Source: Marinobacter sp. ATCH36
Lineage (GTDB): Bacteria > Pseudomonadota > Gammaproteobacteria > Pseudomonadales > Oleiphilaceae
Length of the DNA stretch: 64,000 bases
NCBI RefSeq assembly: GCF_023555055.1
Contig: NZ_JAMJPL010000008.1
Location: 62,001 to 126,000 of the forward strand
Direction: 5' to 3'
Numbering within the stretch: position 1 is the first letter of the stretch; each line of letters opens with the position of its first letter. The notes beneath the pieces were generated by a model. It was given only the letters and a program-made list of their open reading frames with translations, was not told the DNA's origin and did not search any database. Positions 45,786 through 54,877 of the stretch are shown piece after piece. Position numbers and translations under genes: made by a program.

Positions 45786-46894
45786 GGATTCTGCAGGCTT
45801 TACCGGCGCTCTACAGCGGTGGCGTGGAACGGGGCACCGTGGAATTCGCCGCTGACCTGGTCAAACGCGGGCACGAATCCTTTGTGGTATCAAAAGGCGG
45901 CCCCATGGCCGAACAGCTTCGCGGGCAGGGTTCGAAGCACATTTTCATGCCGATTCACCGGAAGAATCCGGCCTCTTTCGGGCAAATCCTGCCGATGAGG
46001 AAACTGCTGTTGGAGTTAAAGCCGGATATCGTCCATGTCCGTTCCCGCATGCCGGCCTGGATTATCTTCCTGGCCCTGAAAACCATTCCGGAATATCAGC
46101 GGCCGGCGATTGTGTCCACTTTTCATGGCATGTATTCCGTCACGCCATACAGCGCCATCATGACTCGGGCCGACCACATCATCGCTGTGTCCGGGTGTGT
46201 GAGGGATTATGTTCTGAACAACTATCCGGTGCCGGAAGACAAGCTCACTGTTATCCAGCGTGGTGTGGATGTGGACGCCTTCCGCCAGCGGGAGCTCAGT
46301 TCACAATGGCTGGAGCGCTGGCTTCGGCAGTATCCACAACTGGCCCGTCAGAAAATCATCATGATGCCCGGGCGCATTTCACGCTGGAAAGGCCAACTGG
46401 ATTTCCTGGCCATGATGGCGCAGCTGGTGCAGAAACGGCCGGATTGTCACGGCATCATCGTCGGCGGCGCCGAACCCGGCAAAGAACAATTCCTGGAAGA
46501 ACTGGAAAAGGAACGTGCCCGTCTGAACCTGACAGACAAGGTGAGCTTTCTCGGCCAGCGCAATGACATGACCACCCTGTACCTTCTGGCCGATGTGGTA
46601 TGCCACATGTCCACCAAACCGGAGCCCTTCGGGCGCACGGTAACCGAGGCGCTGGCCTCGGGCACACCGGTGGCAGCCTTCGACCGTGGCGGTGCCGCTG
46701 AAACGCTGCGGGCCTGTTTCCCCGAGGGCCTGGTCAAGCCCGATGACATAGAGGCGTTTACGCAAACCGCACTGTCCCTGATCGACAAACCCACACCAGA
46801 GATTGAGATTCCCTGGCGGTTCCGGCTTCAGGCCCAGACAGAAACCACGCTTCAGGTATACGAAACCCTGTTGGCACAGAGACAGGCCGTCTAA
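45782..46894 (+). CDS. Family 4 glycosyltransferase (LPS core)
   Basis: GT4 protein of 370 residues starting at TTG 45782 (LRILQALPALYSGGVERGT) with GGAGG 6 bases upstream; this start makes a 4-base TTGA overlap with the ELM1 gene. Conserved blocks: VDVDAFRQRE, IMMPGRISRWKGQLDFL, and the nucleotide-sugar loop EPFGRTVTEALASGTPVAA (~320). Retaining GT-B fold. Sits in a row with two further GT genes, so a core-sugar transferase is most likely; donor and acceptor unknown. Confidence 0.88.
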   Translation: MRILQALPALYSGGVERGTVEFAADLVKRGHESFVVSKGGPMAEQLRGQGSKHIFMPIHRKNPASFGQILPMRKLLLELKPDIVHVRSRMPAWIIFLALKTIPEYQRPAIVSTFHGMYSVTPYSAIMTRADHIIAVSGCVRDYVLNNYPVPEDKLTVIQRGVDVDAFRQRELSSQWLERWLRQYPQLARQKIIMMPGRISRWKGQLDFLAMMAQLVQKRPDCHGIIVGGAEPGKEQFLEELEKERARLNLTDKVSFLGQRNDMTTLYLLADVVCHMSTKPEPFGRTVTEALASGTPVAAFDRGGAAETLRACFPEGLVKPDDIEAFTQTALSLIDKPTPEIEIPWRFRLQAQTETTLQVYETLLAQRQAV

Positions 46895-47937
46895 TGGATA
46901 CCCGGAACCGACTAACGATTGCCCTGGTCCTTGCCACCCCGGGCACCGGCTGGGGTGGCATGGAAAAGCACACGGCGGAACTGGCAAAGGCGCTCGCGGA
47001 TCAGGGCCATTCGGTTCACGCGCTGGCCCATCCCACTTACAGCGAGCGCTTTGGCAAACCTGTATATTTCCATCCGCTGCCTTTCCAGTTAGGCCGGCGC
47101 AACCTGTGGCTGCGGTACCGTCTGCGACAAACACTACGCGCTTTCCATCCGGATATTCTCCACGCCCAGGGCAACAAAGCCGCCAGCCTCATCAGCGCCA
47201 TTCGTCATGGTGCACGGGCGACCGTCGGCACGATTCACGGCACCAAGTCTTCCCATCGGGGTTACGATAAGCTGGATGGTGTCATCAGTGTCAGCCGTGA
47301 GATCACCAACTCCATCACACACGTCAATACCCGGTTGATCTATAACGGTGTCCGGCCTCCGGAGAGCGCCCACGGTCCAAACCAGCTCGCCCCGGAATTC
47401 TCCATTCCCGATGAGCGCCCACTGCTGATAGCCGCAGGCCGACTGGAACCGGTCAAACAGTTCGACCGGCTGATCCGGGCCTGGGTTCAGGCGGACTGTG
47501 ACGGCAAGCTGGTGATTCTGGGGAATGGCAGCCAGCGGTCACAGCTGATGGCGCTGATTGGGGAACTGGATGCGGCCGAACGGGTTCTGCTACCCGGCCA
47601 TGAACCCCACATCCTGCCCTGGCTTCAGGCCGCCACGGCCTGCATTATCAGCTCCAGCCGGGAAGGCTTTCCTTACATCATGGTGGAAGCGCTGATGGCG
47701 GGCTGCCCGGTACTGTCAACACCGGTCAGCGGGGTTGGGGACTTCCTGCCAAAGGCTTGTATAGCCGGGTCTGACAGCGTTGAAGACATCGCCACACTGA
47801 TCGATAGCAATCTGGCCGAGCCAGACTCGCTGGCCACCAGCCAGAGTGAAAGCTTCCGGCAGGCCAGGCAGCAACTCAGTCTGGAGGCAATGGTGGCAAA
47901 GACTGTGACTCTGTATCGGGACATGCTCAATGATTGA
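46894..47937 (+). CDS. Family 4 glycosyltransferase (LPS core)
   Basis: 347-residue GT4. The stop of the previous gene and this ATG share one base (TAATG). Blocks: ATPGTGWGGMEKHTAEL, ILHAQGNKAA, RPLLIAAGRLEPVKQFDRL (~180), VILGNGSQ, and SREGFPYIMVEALMAGCPV (~290). Ends with 8-base overlap into the YrbL-type gene. Acceptor unknown. Confidence 0.88.
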   Translation: MDTRNRLTIALVLATPGTGWGGMEKHTAELAKALADQGHSVHALAHPTYSERFGKPVYFHPLPFQLGRRNLWLRYRLRQTLRAFHPDILHAQGNKAASLISAIRHGARATVGTIHGTKSSHRGYDKLDGVISVSREITNSITHVNTRLIYNGVRPPESAHGPNQLAPEFSIPDERPLLIAAGRLEPVKQFDRLIRAWVQADCDGKLVILGNGSQRSQLMALIGELDAAERVLLPGHEPHILPWLQAATACIISSSREGFPYIMVEALMAGCPVLSTPVSGVGDFLPKACIAGSDSVEDIATLIDSNLAEPDSLATSQSESFRQARQQLSLEAMVAKTVTLYRDMLND

Positions 47938-48598
47938 TCTGTCAGAACTCAAGCCTTTCGCCTCCGGCTCGAATCGACACTGTTACCAACACCCGGACGA
48001 TCCTGCATTGTGTCTCAAAGTCCTGCGCCCTGAGAACATCGAAGCCCGTTATCAGCGCCAGGCCTGGCCCAAAAAGGCGTTGGGCAAGGCCAGAATCGAC
48101 GACAATCGTCAGGAGCTCAGAGCTTACCGGCAGCATGCCATCAGCAAACTGCTCACAGAAGACCGGGGTTCACTGGTCTGGGCTCACCTGCCCCGTTTTC
48201 ATGGCGCCGTTCAAACCTCCCTCGGTGCGGCAAACGTGAGCGAATTGATCACTGGCAGCAATGGCTCCCCAGCCGAAACACTCGAACACTATTTGCAGCG
48301 ACAGGGGTTCGATCTTCCGGCTCAGAACGCCGTGGAGCGATTCTGCGACTGGCTCCGTCAAACCGGCATACTGACCCGGAACCTTCTACCCCACAACCTG
48401 GTCATTGCAGAGCGCAACGGGCAACCAGAGTTGTTCCTGGTGGACGGGCTTGGTGCCCCCGCCATACCGGACAAACTGGCCGCCATACTGGCGTGGCGAC
48501 GGCGTTACATCAGCCGTCGGATAAAACGTTTCTACCTGCGGATTGACTGGGAAACCGGTAATCGCAACGAAAGCTGGGAAACGTCTCAGAAGCTATGA
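47930..48598 (+). CDS. YrbL-family kinase-like protein
   Basis: 222-residue member of the YrbL (PhoP regulatory network) family, similar in plan to LPS and aminoglycoside kinases. N-terminal loop ELKPFASGSNRHCYQHP and lysine-bearing CLKVLRP (~30); C-terminal TRNLLPHNLVI (~155), in which the catalytic Asp position of the usual HxD...N motif is Asn, followed by LFLVDGLGAP with the metal Asp. Overlaps the GT gene by 8 bases (ATGATTGA). Function unknown; in LPS clusters it may phosphorylate or bind a core residue. Confidence 0.75.
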   Translation: MIDLSELKPFASGSNRHCYQHPDDPALCLKVLRPENIEARYQRQAWPKKALGKARIDDNRQELRAYRQHAISKLLTEDRGSLVWAHLPRFHGAVQTSLGAANVSELITGSNGSPAETLEHYLQRQGFDLPAQNAVERFCDWLRQTGILTRNLLPHNLVIAERNGQPELFLVDGLGAPAIPDKLAAILAWRRRYISRRIKRFYLRIDWETGNRNESWETSQKL

Positions 48599-48689
48599 AC
48601 CAACCGACTGTCGGTTACCAACCTTGCCGCACAGGCCGGATGGTGGTAGCTTCCGCAATTCCTGTTTGCTGTTGATTGTCCCCCGGATT

Positions 48690-49598
48690 ATGGCCCTTTC
48701 CAAAGCAACATTTCTGATCACCACCCTCCGGCTTGCCGGCAAGCTGCCCCTGCGTGGTGCGCAGCTAATTGGCCGTTTCCTTGGCATGATCAGTTGGGTC
48801 TTCAAAACACAGTCTCGCACGGTCACCGACATTAACCTCAAGATCTGCTTTCCCGAACTAAACGACGAACAGCATCAACGCATGGTCCGCTCCAGCCTCA
48901 GGCATACTGGCCAGACCATGATGGAAATTCCGCTGATGTGGGAATGGCCAGTGGAAAAGTGCCTGGGACTGATTCGTGAAATTGAGGGCGAGGAGCTTCT
49001 GGACGAGGCTAAAAAAGATGGCAGGGGCCTGTTACTGCTCGCACCTCACCTGGGCAACTGGGAGCTCACAGGGCTGTATTTTTCCTCCCGTTACCGCATG
49101 GCAGCGCTCTATAGCCCACCCCAGATAGTGGAATTTGAAGACTACATGATACGGGTTCGCGGCCGAATAGGCTCGGAACTGGTTCGTGGCGACCGTCGCG
49201 GATTGGCAAGGCTTATTACCCTGCTGAGAGAAGGCGAAGTCGCCGGCATCCTCCCCGACCAGAGCCCACGCGGAAAAGGTAACGCCTACGCTCCGTTTTT
49301 TGGCATGGAAGTACGTACCATGACGCTGGTGTCGAAGCTGCTGCAAAAGTCCGGCGCAAAGCCCCTGATGACCTACTCCGAACGGCTTAAAGATGGCCAG
49401 GGCTTTCGGTTGGTCATCCGCGAGTGCGAGCCGGGCATTGCTAACCCTGACCCGGTGATCGCCACTACAGCACTGAACAAATCCATCGAAGATCTGGTGC
49501 GCGAAGTGCCGGAGCAGTACCAGTGGGAGTACAAGCGCTTCCGCCATCGCCCGACCGGCCTGCCCCACCCATACAGACCGGGGCGGGTGTGTAAGTAA
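48690..49598 (+). CDS. LpxL-family acyltransferase, second copy
   Basis: Membrane acyltransferase of 302 residues starting at ATG 48690 (MALSKATFLITTLRLAG), the ORF being open upstream without similarity. Motif HX4E in APHLGNWELTG (~135) and GILPDQSPRGKGNAYAPFFG (~195). Not a close copy of the gene at 43899 although the family is the same. 91 bases after the yrbL-type gene; probably an acyltransferase of lipid A or phospholipids. Confidence 0.85.
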   Translation: MALSKATFLITTLRLAGKLPLRGAQLIGRFLGMISWVFKTQSRTVTDINLKICFPELNDEQHQRMVRSSLRHTGQTMMEIPLMWEWPVEKCLGLIREIEGEELLDEAKKDGRGLLLLAPHLGNWELTGLYFSSRYRMAALYSPPQIVEFEDYMIRVRGRIGSELVRGDRRGLARLITLLREGEVAGILPDQSPRGKGNAYAPFFGMEVRTMTLVSKLLQKSGAKPLMTYSERLKDGQGFRLVIRECEPGIANPDPVIATTALNKSIEDLVREVPEQYQWEYKRFRHRPTGLPHPYRPGRVCK

Positions 49599-49639
49599 AT
49601 CCCGCGGTGACAGCCGGTGCCCGCCGTGGCCTAAAACTG

Positions 49640-49645
49640 TATAAT
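49640..49645 (+). promoter_or_regulatory. Candidate -10 for the GT2-GT4 pair
   Basis: TATAAT 62 bases upstream of the next gene. No clear -35 at 16-18 bases spacing (GTGCCC), so low confidence. Confidence 0.3.
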
Positions 49646-49706
49646 CCGCGTACCGAATCAGTCTTGACGACTGTCTGTTTTCCCTGAAAAAGACCGGGCC
49701 GGATTC

Positions 49707-50537
49707 ATGTCCCCAAAGCGCATTGGTGTTGTGATCACCACCTACAATTCCCCGTTATGGCTGAGCAAGGTGCTAACGGGCTATGAAAACCAGACCGACA
49801 AGAATTTCCGGACGATCATCGCCGATGACGGCTCCACCGGGGAAACCCGCGCGCTGATCGATCAGTTCCGTGACCGTGGCATCCTGAATATTGACCACGT
49901 TTGGCATGAAGATGACGGTTTCCGTAAATGCCAGATTCTCAACAAGGCCATTGGCGAGACCGACTGCGACTACCTGATCTTCACAGACGGCGACTGCATC
50001 CCCGAGCCGGACTTCATCGCCACCCATCGCAGGCTGGCAGAGCCCGGGCACTTCCTGTCGGGCGGTTACATCAAACTCACCATGCCGGTCTCCGAAGCCA
50101 TCTCCGACGACGATATCGGCAGCGGCGTCATTTTTGATCCGCAATGGCTCGTCAGCAAGGGTCAACCGAACAATCACAAGCTCTGGAAGCTGTCCCGTTC
50201 CTCACTGAAAAAGAAACTGCTCAATGCCATCACGCCCGCCGCGGCAAGCTGGAACGGCATGAACAGCTCCACCTGGACCAAGGACCTGATCGCCGTGAAC
50301 GGCTTCAACGAAGACATGCAATACGGCGGCCTGGACAGGGAACTGGGCGAGCGCCTTTGGAACTACGGCCATAAATCAAAGCAGATCCGCTACAGCACTG
50401 TGTGCCTGCACCTGGATCATGCCCGCGGCTATTCCAAACCGGAAATCTGGGCGAAGAACAAGGCGATCCGCAAGGCCGTGAAGGACAACCGGACCTTCTG
50501 GGCAGAAAACGGAATCGACAAGAGCCCAGCTCAATGA
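49707..50537 (+). CDS. Family 2 glycosyltransferase
   Basis: Inverting GT-A of 276 residues. GVVITTYNSPLWLSKVL at the N-terminus, ADDGST (~37), TDGDCIPEPDF (DXD-like, ~95), and a C-terminal galactosyltransferase-like segment NGFNEDMQYGGLDRELGERL (~205). Resembles LPS-core GT2 proteins. Its stop overlaps the next ATG by 4 bases (ATGA). Donor unknown. Confidence 0.86.
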   Translation: MSPKRIGVVITTYNSPLWLSKVLTGYENQTDKNFRTIIADDGSTGETRALIDQFRDRGILNIDHVWHEDDGFRKCQILNKAIGETDCDYLIFTDGDCIPEPDFIATHRRLAEPGHFLSGGYIKLTMPVSEAISDDDIGSGVIFDPQWLVSKGQPNNHKLWKLSRSSLKKKLLNAITPAAASWNGMNSSTWTKDLIAVNGFNEDMQYGGLDRELGERLWNYGHKSKQIRYSTVCLHLDHARGYSKPEIWAKNKAIRKAVKDNRTFWAENGIDKSPAQ

Positions 50538-51688
50538 GAACACTGGTCGTCATCCACAGCCTCAAGATGGGCGGCATGGAGCGGGTTGCCGTTAACCTGG
50601 CAGACGCCTTTGCCGATGAAGGCCACGAGAGCCACCTGCTGTCCTGTCGCAGCCGCCCCAATGATCTCAGCCCTGCCAACCAAGCGGTGCAGTTGCATCA
50701 TTTTGACCAGTTCCAGGCACTGATGAAATCCGTCATCGGTATTCCCGTGTTCCTGTTATCTCGGCTGTTGCTGGGTGTGTTACTGCCCAGATCCCACTTC
50801 ATGTGGGTAGGATGGCTCAGCGGCTGGTTGCTGAAGCGGCACATCCGCTCGATCGAAAACCGCTTCGGGCGTTTCGACCGCATTATTTTTCGGGGGCTCG
50901 GAACCTACAAGTATTTCTGGTCATTCCGGGACGACCGCAACATCTACGTTCTTGAAAACGTTATCCACTACGACCGACCCATGTGGCAGAAAAAACTGGA
51001 ATGGAAACTGGTGTTTGATAACCGGAACCTGGCCTGCGTATCCTCCGGCGTTCTCGAGTCTGCGGAAGAGGCCTTTGCCAAAGGCGACATTCAGCCCAAA
51101 AGCTTGCGGGTTATCACCAACCCCTGCCCGGTGGAGCAGATTGACGCACTGGCGCAAGAGGCAGACCCCGACATCCCTGCCGAACCCTACATTCTGAACG
51201 TTGCCCGCCTGGTGCCTCAGAAAGGTCACGAACTGCTTCTGGAAGCTTACGCAAAATCCGGACTTCGCCATAAACTCGTGATCGTTGGCGAGGGCCCGCT
51301 TAAAGATAAGCTTGAAGAGAAAGCCAGATCCCTGGGCATCGCCGACCGCGTGTATTTTGCCGGCAAGCGCAAGAACCCTTACCCCTGGATGAAACACGCC
51401 GATCTGTTTGTGCTGGCTTCGGAATACGAAGGCCTTGGCATTGTGCTGACCGAAGCCCTGGCCTGCGGCACACCGATCATGGCGGTAGAAAGCCGCGGCG
51501 GTGTAAAAGACGTGTTCAGAGGCGAGCTCGAAGCGTTCCTGGCGCCACGCACGGTGGATGGCCTGGCCGAAGGCCTCTCGTCAGTTGTCGCCCGACTGCC
51601 GGTCGCCGTTAAACCGGAGTGGCTTGCGGCGTTCAGGTCCGGAACAGTAGTAGATGCGTTTCTGGCGGATCCCCCTTATTCAGCTTGA
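50534..51688 (+). CDS. Family 4 glycosyltransferase
   Basis: 384-residue GT4 starting at ATG 50534 (MRTLVVIHSLKMGGMERVA), which overlaps the upstream stop by 4 bases. A hydrophobic patch at ~70-88 may embed in the membrane. VARLVPQKGHELLLEAY (~225), VIVGEGPLKDKLEEKA, and SEYEGLGIVLTEALACGTPIMA (~305). Last gene of the GT2-GT4 pair. Confidence 0.87.
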   Translation: MRTLVVIHSLKMGGMERVAVNLADAFADEGHESHLLSCRSRPNDLSPANQAVQLHHFDQFQALMKSVIGIPVFLLSRLLLGVLLPRSHFMWVGWLSGWLLKRHIRSIENRFGRFDRIIFRGLGTYKYFWSFRDDRNIYVLENVIHYDRPMWQKKLEWKLVFDNRNLACVSSGVLESAEEAFAKGDIQPKSLRVITNPCPVEQIDALAQEADPDIPAEPYILNVARLVPQKGHELLLEAYAKSGLRHKLVIVGEGPLKDKLEEKARSLGIADRVYFAGKRKNPYPWMKHADLFVLASEYEGLGIVLTEALACGTPIMAVESRGGVKDVFRGELEAFLAPRTVDGLAEGLSSVVARLPVAVKPEWLAAFRSGTVVDAFLADPPYSA

Positions 51689-51711
51689 GCGCGTCTGGAT
51701 TTAAGACCAAT

Positions 51712-51720
51712 GGGGGGGGG
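51712..51720 (+). repeat. Poly-G tract (9 G) beside a start codon
   Basis: An uninterrupted run of nine G sits immediately before ATG 51722 and overlaps the ATG at 51710. Homopolymeric G tracts of this length are typical sites of slipped-strand mutation. Confidence 0.9.
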
Positions 51721-51721
51721 A

Positions 51722-52375
51722 ATGGCAATGAGCATCACCGAAAAAAAGCGATTTCAGCAGATTCGTCGTAACTGGAACAGCAGGCTCAGAGCACTGCGAA
51801 TCGATGGGAAAAATCGAAAACAATACGGTGAGACTGCGCCGAAATTTGCTGAACTGCTATGGGTCCCAACCTCTTTTATAAACTACAGCGTGAAAGCCGG
51901 AAGCTCTAAGGACAGCGCCCGGATCGTTCAGGACTGGCCAGACCAGCAAGTCGTCCCTGTGAGAAAATTACCGTCGATCAAGGCCTGCCTCGCTCATTGG
52001 CAAGGCGGGTTGTCATGGGAGGAAACCGGGATTTATAAGCAAATGCTCGATACAATTGAGGAGAAAGGCAAAGTGGATCGCCTGAAAAATCTCGATGATA
52101 TCAAGGAGCGTTACAAGAGCGTTGACAGACTTTACGATCAAGTCGCATCCACCGGAAGACTTCGCGCGCGATCCGAACTCATCCCTGGCAACTTCAGAGA
52201 GGAAGGCGGGATCCTCATACACATCGGCCCAGGTGGCACTCCATTCTTTGGAAAAAAAGGGCACCACCGCCTGGCAATTGCACTGGCGCTAGAGCTTGAA
52301 TACATACCTGCGCAGCTAGGGGTGGTTCATGCTTCCGCTATTGATCACCTTGGGGTTTTCCGTGGAGAGAAATAG
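51722..52375 (+). CDS. Hypothetical protein, ParB-like loop
   Basis: 217-residue protein of unknown function (MAMSITEKKRFQQIRR; basic N-terminus). Two adjacent ATGs (51722, 51728) follow a G9 tract that supplies a Shine-Dalgarno-like run; slippage there could alter expression. C-terminal IHIGPGGTPFFGKKGHHRLAIALALE resembles the G-H-R-x-x-A loop of ParB/sulfiredoxin-fold proteins. More AT-rich than the GT genes before it; similar proteins, from memory, occur in surface-sugar loci, but I cannot assign a function. Confidence 0.55.
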   Translation: MAMSITEKKRFQQIRRNWNSRLRALRIDGKNRKQYGETAPKFAELLWVPTSFINYSVKAGSSKDSARIVQDWPDQQVVPVRKLPSIKACLAHWQGGLSWEETGIYKQMLDTIEEKGKVDRLKNLDDIKERYKSVDRLYDQVASTGRLRARSELIPGNFREEGGILIHIGPGGTPFFGKKGHHRLAIALALELEYIPAQLGVVHASAIDHLGVFRGEK

Positions 52376-52386
52376 CATCCTGAAAA

Positions 52387-52542
52387 ATGCTGTCACAACC
52401 GTCAGGTGGTTACGCTCAAACTCATTCTTTGTCGGTGCTTAATCGTTTTTGCAATCGGTGGCCGGAATTCATGGCCATCATCCGACACTGCTACGACCAC
52501 GACTTGATGCGCCATGCGGCGATCACCGGCCTCAGCGCTTGA
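52387..52542 (+). CDS. Small ORF of unknown function or gene remnant
   Basis: 51-codon open frame (MLSQPSGGYAQ ... CYDHDLMRHAAITGLSA) in the 213-base gap between two genes. No Shine-Dalgarno is evident and no family is recognised. Could be a degraded fragment of a mobile or O-antigen gene; only the open frame supports it. Confidence 0.2.
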   Translation: MLSQPSGGYAQTHSLSVLNRFCNRWPEFMAIIRHCYDHDLMRHAAITGLSA

Positions 52543-52588
52543 GAGTAGTGTTGGCTTAGCGGGGCACAGCTAGCCTCTCAAAAAAGCC

Positions 52589-53338
52589 TTAAACGCCTTC
52601 CTTCGCAGATCGAACCAACTGCTCAAGCCTTTTTGTTGTGTCGGCAATGAGTCTCGTTGGATCCATTTCTGTCATTTCGTTATAAGTCGACTTTGTTCCC
52701 GCAAAAAGTTCGCAAGAATAGATAGGGCCTCCACCAGTGTATACACTTCCTGAATGATGGATCGGCAGAAAGAAATGACTCGGCAGTATTGTCATGTTCC
52801 TTTGTGTGGCCTCGAAAACGGCTCTTGTAAAGGGAACTGGCCCGGTGGTCTGCCAGACTTTTCTCTTTTTAAATCTGAGTTTTTTCCAAACAAAATGTTT
52901 TGTAATGTCACCAATGTCATGCAGGGCTGTAATAACAGATCTGATCACGTCATGCCCTGGGACCGACCCCACATAGCCGTTTGCAACTAAGCCTGGACGA
53001 ACATGCTCGTTTTCCCAGACCGCAAATAAATCGCATTCAAACAACCAGTCAGGAAGCCTTTGCAGGCAAACCGAGTCCGCATCAAGCGCAAACCCACCTT
53101 CGTTTAAAAGTATTTCCCAGCGCATAAGGTCTGCCACACCTGCAAAACCCCTTTTTTGGTGGCACACAAGGTCCATTTGCCGACGGTTAAGCCATTGGCC
53201 ATCTTTCCACTCTTTGTTGCCCCACACCATTATTTCGAAATCGGGATGCTGCTGCCTCCAAGTTTCAATATAAGCATCGGGGCGCAGGGATTCATCACCA
53301 ACCCAAATAAAATGTAGTTTCTTGGGGATTCGGCTCAT
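52589..53338 (-). CDS. GT32-type glycosyltransferase (DXD motif)
   Basis: 249-residue glycosyltransferase starting at ATG 53338 (MSRIPKKLHFIWVGD); a GTG abutting the upstream stop (53353) is an alternative. The DXD-type signature GGFALDADSVCLQRLPDW (~80-97) and MRWEILLNEGG are features of the capsular/OCH1-like sugar transferase family. Codons are AT-rich relative to the core GT genes. Same strand as and directly after the O-antigen ligase gene, so it likely acts on O-antigen or a surface polymer. Confidence 0.78.
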   Translation of the reverse strand: MSRIPKKLHFIWVGDESLRPDAYIETWRQQHPDFEIMVWGNKEWKDGQWLNRRQMDLVCHQKRGFAGVADLMRWEILLNEGGFALDADSVCLQRLPDWLFECDLFAVWENEHVRPGLVANGYVGSVPGHDVIRSVITALHDIGDITKHFVWKKLRFKKRKVWQTTGPVPFTRAVFEATQRNMTILPSHFFLPIHHSGSVYTGGGPIYSCELFAGTKSTYNEMTEMDPTRLIADTTKRLEQLVRSAKEGV

Positions 53339-53353
53339 AACAGTCCAACTCAC

Positions 53354-54622
53354 TTACCGGTAGACAGAGAGAGAGATGCTCAGCTTTCTGGAGCCATTCC
53401 TGAATACTGTTGAAAAGTATTGACCTGTTCCAGGATGAGCCAAAATAAGAAGAGCAGGTACCCAGAAACAAAACCAATAGTGATGCAAGGGTGACAGGGC
53501 TACGCCACCATCAAACATGAGGGCAAAACTACCAGCAACCATTGGCAGGATGATATACGCATCATTGCTCTTCTCGTCGCTCCTGAACATCTTCATCAAC
53601 AAACCAGGTAGCCAGAGTAGAGCCCAAAGAGCCAGCCCCACCAAGCCGAGATTGTAGGTTACAGACAGTGCCATATTATGGGGATGGCGAAACTCGCCCA
53701 AAACGTTGCCGGTGCCATCAAAAACCACTACGGGAACAACCGTGTTGGTTATGCCGTGACCAATAATCGGTGCATCCAAAATTCTGTCCAACGTCGACAT
53801 CCATATTTCTGGCCTCCAGGAAAAGCCACGACTCGTTATCATCTCAGGAAATAATGCGAAGACTGCCCCCCCAACTAACACAAGCCCGCCAACCACTGAC
53901 AACCAGAAACGGTTACGATACAGCAGCAGGCAAGTTAGCACAGTGGCAAAGAGGGCGACTTGGGCAGTACGTCTTTCCAATGCAACCAGATAGACAACTA
54001 AAACCAGCAATGCTGCAAGCCCCAAATAGCGATTTAGCAGCTTTTTCTCGACAATTAGGAGGCCCACCAACATAGCAGTCTGAGGGACAATTATGAGCGT
54101 CGCGAGCATCGCATTGAGGGGATCCACGCCGAGTTCATTTAAGCGAGATTCTGCAATGCCCTGATAAAGAACCGTTGAAAATGGCTTCCCGAAGACCCCA
54201 TAGAAAATGAACAGATGCCAAAGGCTTATAATGGCGGTAAAACAGCACGCGAGAAACAACCCACGGCGCAGTAAGGATTCGTCATTGGAAAGGTACAAGT
54301 AGCTGAAAAACATAAACAACGAAAATACTTGCAATGCCCCCCTGAAAGCCTTGGAGCTGTCTGGATTATCGGCCCACAGTAGCGAAGACAGGCTAAACAG
54401 GATGTAAAGCAGCAAGAGCGCCATTGAACACAGAAATTCACGGTTAGCCAGCCCCTTTCTCAGAAACAGGGGAACAAGGATCAACAACGTCGGCAAACTA
54501 AGGAGTGCGTCAAAAAGATTCAAGCCGCTTCCGGTTGAAGGCTGCCACAGCAACACTGTGAACATGAGTATAAGGCTGACGGAAACCCAGGCCGCAAAAA
54601 ACGAATTGCTATTTCCACTCAT
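53354..54622 (-). CDS. O-antigen ligase family membrane protein
   Basis: 422 residues and about ten to twelve hydrophobic helices (e.g. ~10-30, 40-55, 65-85, 95-115, and the C-terminal pair near 340-400), with a large periplasmic loop carrying RPEIWMSTLDRILDAPIIGHGI (~265-285) that is characteristic of the Wzy_C/O-antigen ligase domain. Probably joins polymer to lipid A core or polymerises O-units; ligase and polymerase cannot be separated from sequence alone. Upstream of the GT32 gene on the same strand. Confidence 0.82.
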   Translation of the reverse strand: MSGNSNSFFAAWVSVSLILMFTVLLWQPSTGSGLNLFDALLSLPTLLILVPLFLRKGLANREFLCSMALLLLYILFSLSSLLWADNPDSSKAFRGALQVFSLFMFFSYLYLSNDESLLRRGLFLACCFTAIISLWHLFIFYGVFGKPFSTVLYQGIAESRLNELGVDPLNAMLATLIIVPQTAMLVGLLIVEKKLLNRYLGLAALLVLVVYLVALERRTAQVALFATVLTCLLLYRNRFWLSVVGGLVLVGGAVFALFPEMITSRGFSWRPEIWMSTLDRILDAPIIGHGITNTVVPVVVFDGTGNVLGEFRHPHNMALSVTYNLGLVGLALWALLWLPGLLMKMFRSDEKSNDAYIILPMVAGSFALMFDGGVALSPLHHYWFCFWVPALLILAHPGTGQYFSTVFRNGSRKLSISLSVYR

Positions 54623-54877
54623 GCATTTACCACTACGTCCAAACCGTAGACCCTTTCCAGTTTAATTATTTGCCTCAGCGAGGATCAGCTAGATCGCAAT
54701 TTTGCAGCAAATTGCTTCTCAGGTCGACCATCTAAAGCGTAACGCAATGAAGATCACCTGAGTCTATCAACATTAAAATGTTCGCAGCCTTCTCACGACT
54801 GCTGGCTCGCCGAATAAATGGTAGACTCTATCCGCCGCAGGTTTGAATCTATCATCAAAGGATTGAGCGCAATCCCT

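Noticed and set aside
52387..52542. Fragment of an insertion-sequence transposase
   Set aside because: Considered for the 51-codon frame, but no transposase motif or terminal inverted repeat was seen, so only an unknown ORF is reported.
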